Below, one piece after another: positions 12,569 through 12,999 of a stretch of 12,999 nt of DNA. The DNA lies in contig JANRIZ010000102.1 in the NCBI GenBank assembly GCA_033764445.1, forward strand, positions 1 to 12,999. The letters are read 5' to 3'. The notes under the pieces are model-generated. The model did not search any database. It saw nothing but the letters and a program-made list of their open reading frames with translations, and had not been told where the DNA came from. The translations under genes and the position numbers were made by a program. The first letter of the stretch is position 1. Each line of letters opens with the position of its first letter. This DNA is from JANRIZ01 sp033764445. Lineage in GTDB: Bacteria; Verrucomicrobiota; Verrucomicrobiia; JAWXBN01.

Positions 12569-12999
12569 ATGGTCATTTCGATCACAAATAATTCTTTTCA
12601 TGGCGTTGGCTTGCAGCACAACATGCCTGGAAAATGGGGTTTTACCCTGCTCGAACTGATGACGGTCGTCACCATCATGCTGATCCTGATGGGGCTTTCC
12701 TTTATGGCATTCCAACAGCTCAATTCCGCGGGAAATGTCTCTGCGGCGGCCAGCGAACTTTCCAATTTTGTCATGCAGGCCCGGCAACATGCCATCACGT
12801 ACGGAACCCCGGTCCGGGTGGGAATTGCCATGGACACCAATAATGGCGCCGCCCCCCTGCAAACCTATGCGGCGTACGCACGGAATATCATCGTTCTGAA
12901 TGAAACCACCGGTGCAGCCACCACCAACTGGTCGTCGATCAGTGGCGCACGGTTCCTGCCCCGCGGTGTGTTTTTTGACTACGACTTCCCGGCCAAGTC
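12569..12999 (+). CDS. Type IV prepilin / type II secretion pseudopilin-like protein, 5' part
   Basis: The gene runs off the window; no stop is reached. The class III leader and cleavage site are clear: KWG|FTLLELMTVVTIMLILMG, with Gly before and Phe after the cut and Glu at mature position 5, followed by the hydrophobic helix. Downstream VSAAASELSNFVMQARQHAITYGTPVRVGI resembles GspH/FimT-type minor pseudopilins, which have a comparable A-R-x-x-A-I-x-x-x-x-x-V-x-V block. Such proteins are processed by a prepilin peptidase and assembled into a pilus or secretion pseudopilus; PVC genomes carry many of them. Two starts are possible in frame: ATG 12569 (24-residue leader up to the cut) and ATG 12623 (6-residue leader MPGKWG). 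If TTGACA at 12548 is a real -35 element, the shorter form is favoured. No other pilus gene is in view. Confidence 0.85.
   Translation, partial: MVISITNNSFHGVGLQHNMPGKWGFTLLELMTVVTIMLILMGLSFMAFQQLNSAGNVSAAASELSNFVMQARQHAITYGTPVRVGIAMDTNNGAAPLQTYAAYARNIIVLNETTGAATTNWSSISGARFLPRGVFFDYDFPAK

Overview
The window is GC-rich, densely packed bacterial DNA. Its gene content suggests a heterotroph of the PVC group (Verrucomicrobiota, Kiritimatiellota or Lentisphaerota): a GntR-type regulator fused to a sugar-binding-protein-like sensor, a ThuA-like protein, a Gfo/Idh/MocA oxidoreductase, a CBM9-like secreted protein, a mutarotase-fold protein, a secretin-N-domain-like secreted protein and a GFTLLE-type prepilin. 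This assignment is inference; no rRNA or other phylogenetic marker is present beyond one tRNA.

Layout, left to right. (1) 1-201: 3' end of purT (purine synthesis). (2) 252-694: a compact toxin-antitoxin pair whose stop and start codons overlap, with a palindrome directly upstream. (3) 713-2338: a mutarotase-fold protein followed 3 nt later by a polytopic membrane protein of unknown role. (4) 2410-3931: a Gfo/Idh/MocA oxidoreductase followed 1 nt later by a GNAT acetyltransferase. (5) 3944-4993, minus strand and convergent: a CBS pair - coiled coil - DUF4388 signalling protein. (6) 5135-5848: an unusually AT-rich secreted protein with secretin-N-like domains. (7) 5862-8485: a three-gene ABC-2 type transporter of the COG4586/COG4587/COG3694 kind. 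(8) 8865-8982: tRNA-Gln(UUG) with a terminator-like hairpin, then a ThuA-like protein (9024-9671). (9) 10000-12073: a divergent pair, a secreted CBM9-like protein (minus) and a GntR/LacI-type regulator (plus), with candidate promoters between them. (10) 12569-12999: an AT-rich upstream region and the 5' part of a type IV prepilin/pseudopilin gene that runs off the window.

The least expected content is not coding. The three long gaps (8486-8864, 9672-9999, 12074-12568) are built from at least three interspersed repeat families that recur between gaps. R1 is a 30-nt identical core at 8558 and 12219, with an inverted partial copy at 12295. R2 is a 46-nt pair at 8704 and 9906, 41/46 identical. 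R3 is a 107-nt ungapped inverted pair at 9715 and 12121, 93/107 identical. They look like genome-wide intergenic repeats. No transposase, CRISPR array, phage or defence cassette other than the toxin-antitoxin pair is visible.

Functionally, the sugar-related genes (mutarotase-like, Gfo/Idh/MocA, ThuA, CBM9-like, GntR/LacI-type regulator) fit a lifestyle of carbohydrate breakdown, but they sit in separate small units rather than one clear polysaccharide-utilisation operon.
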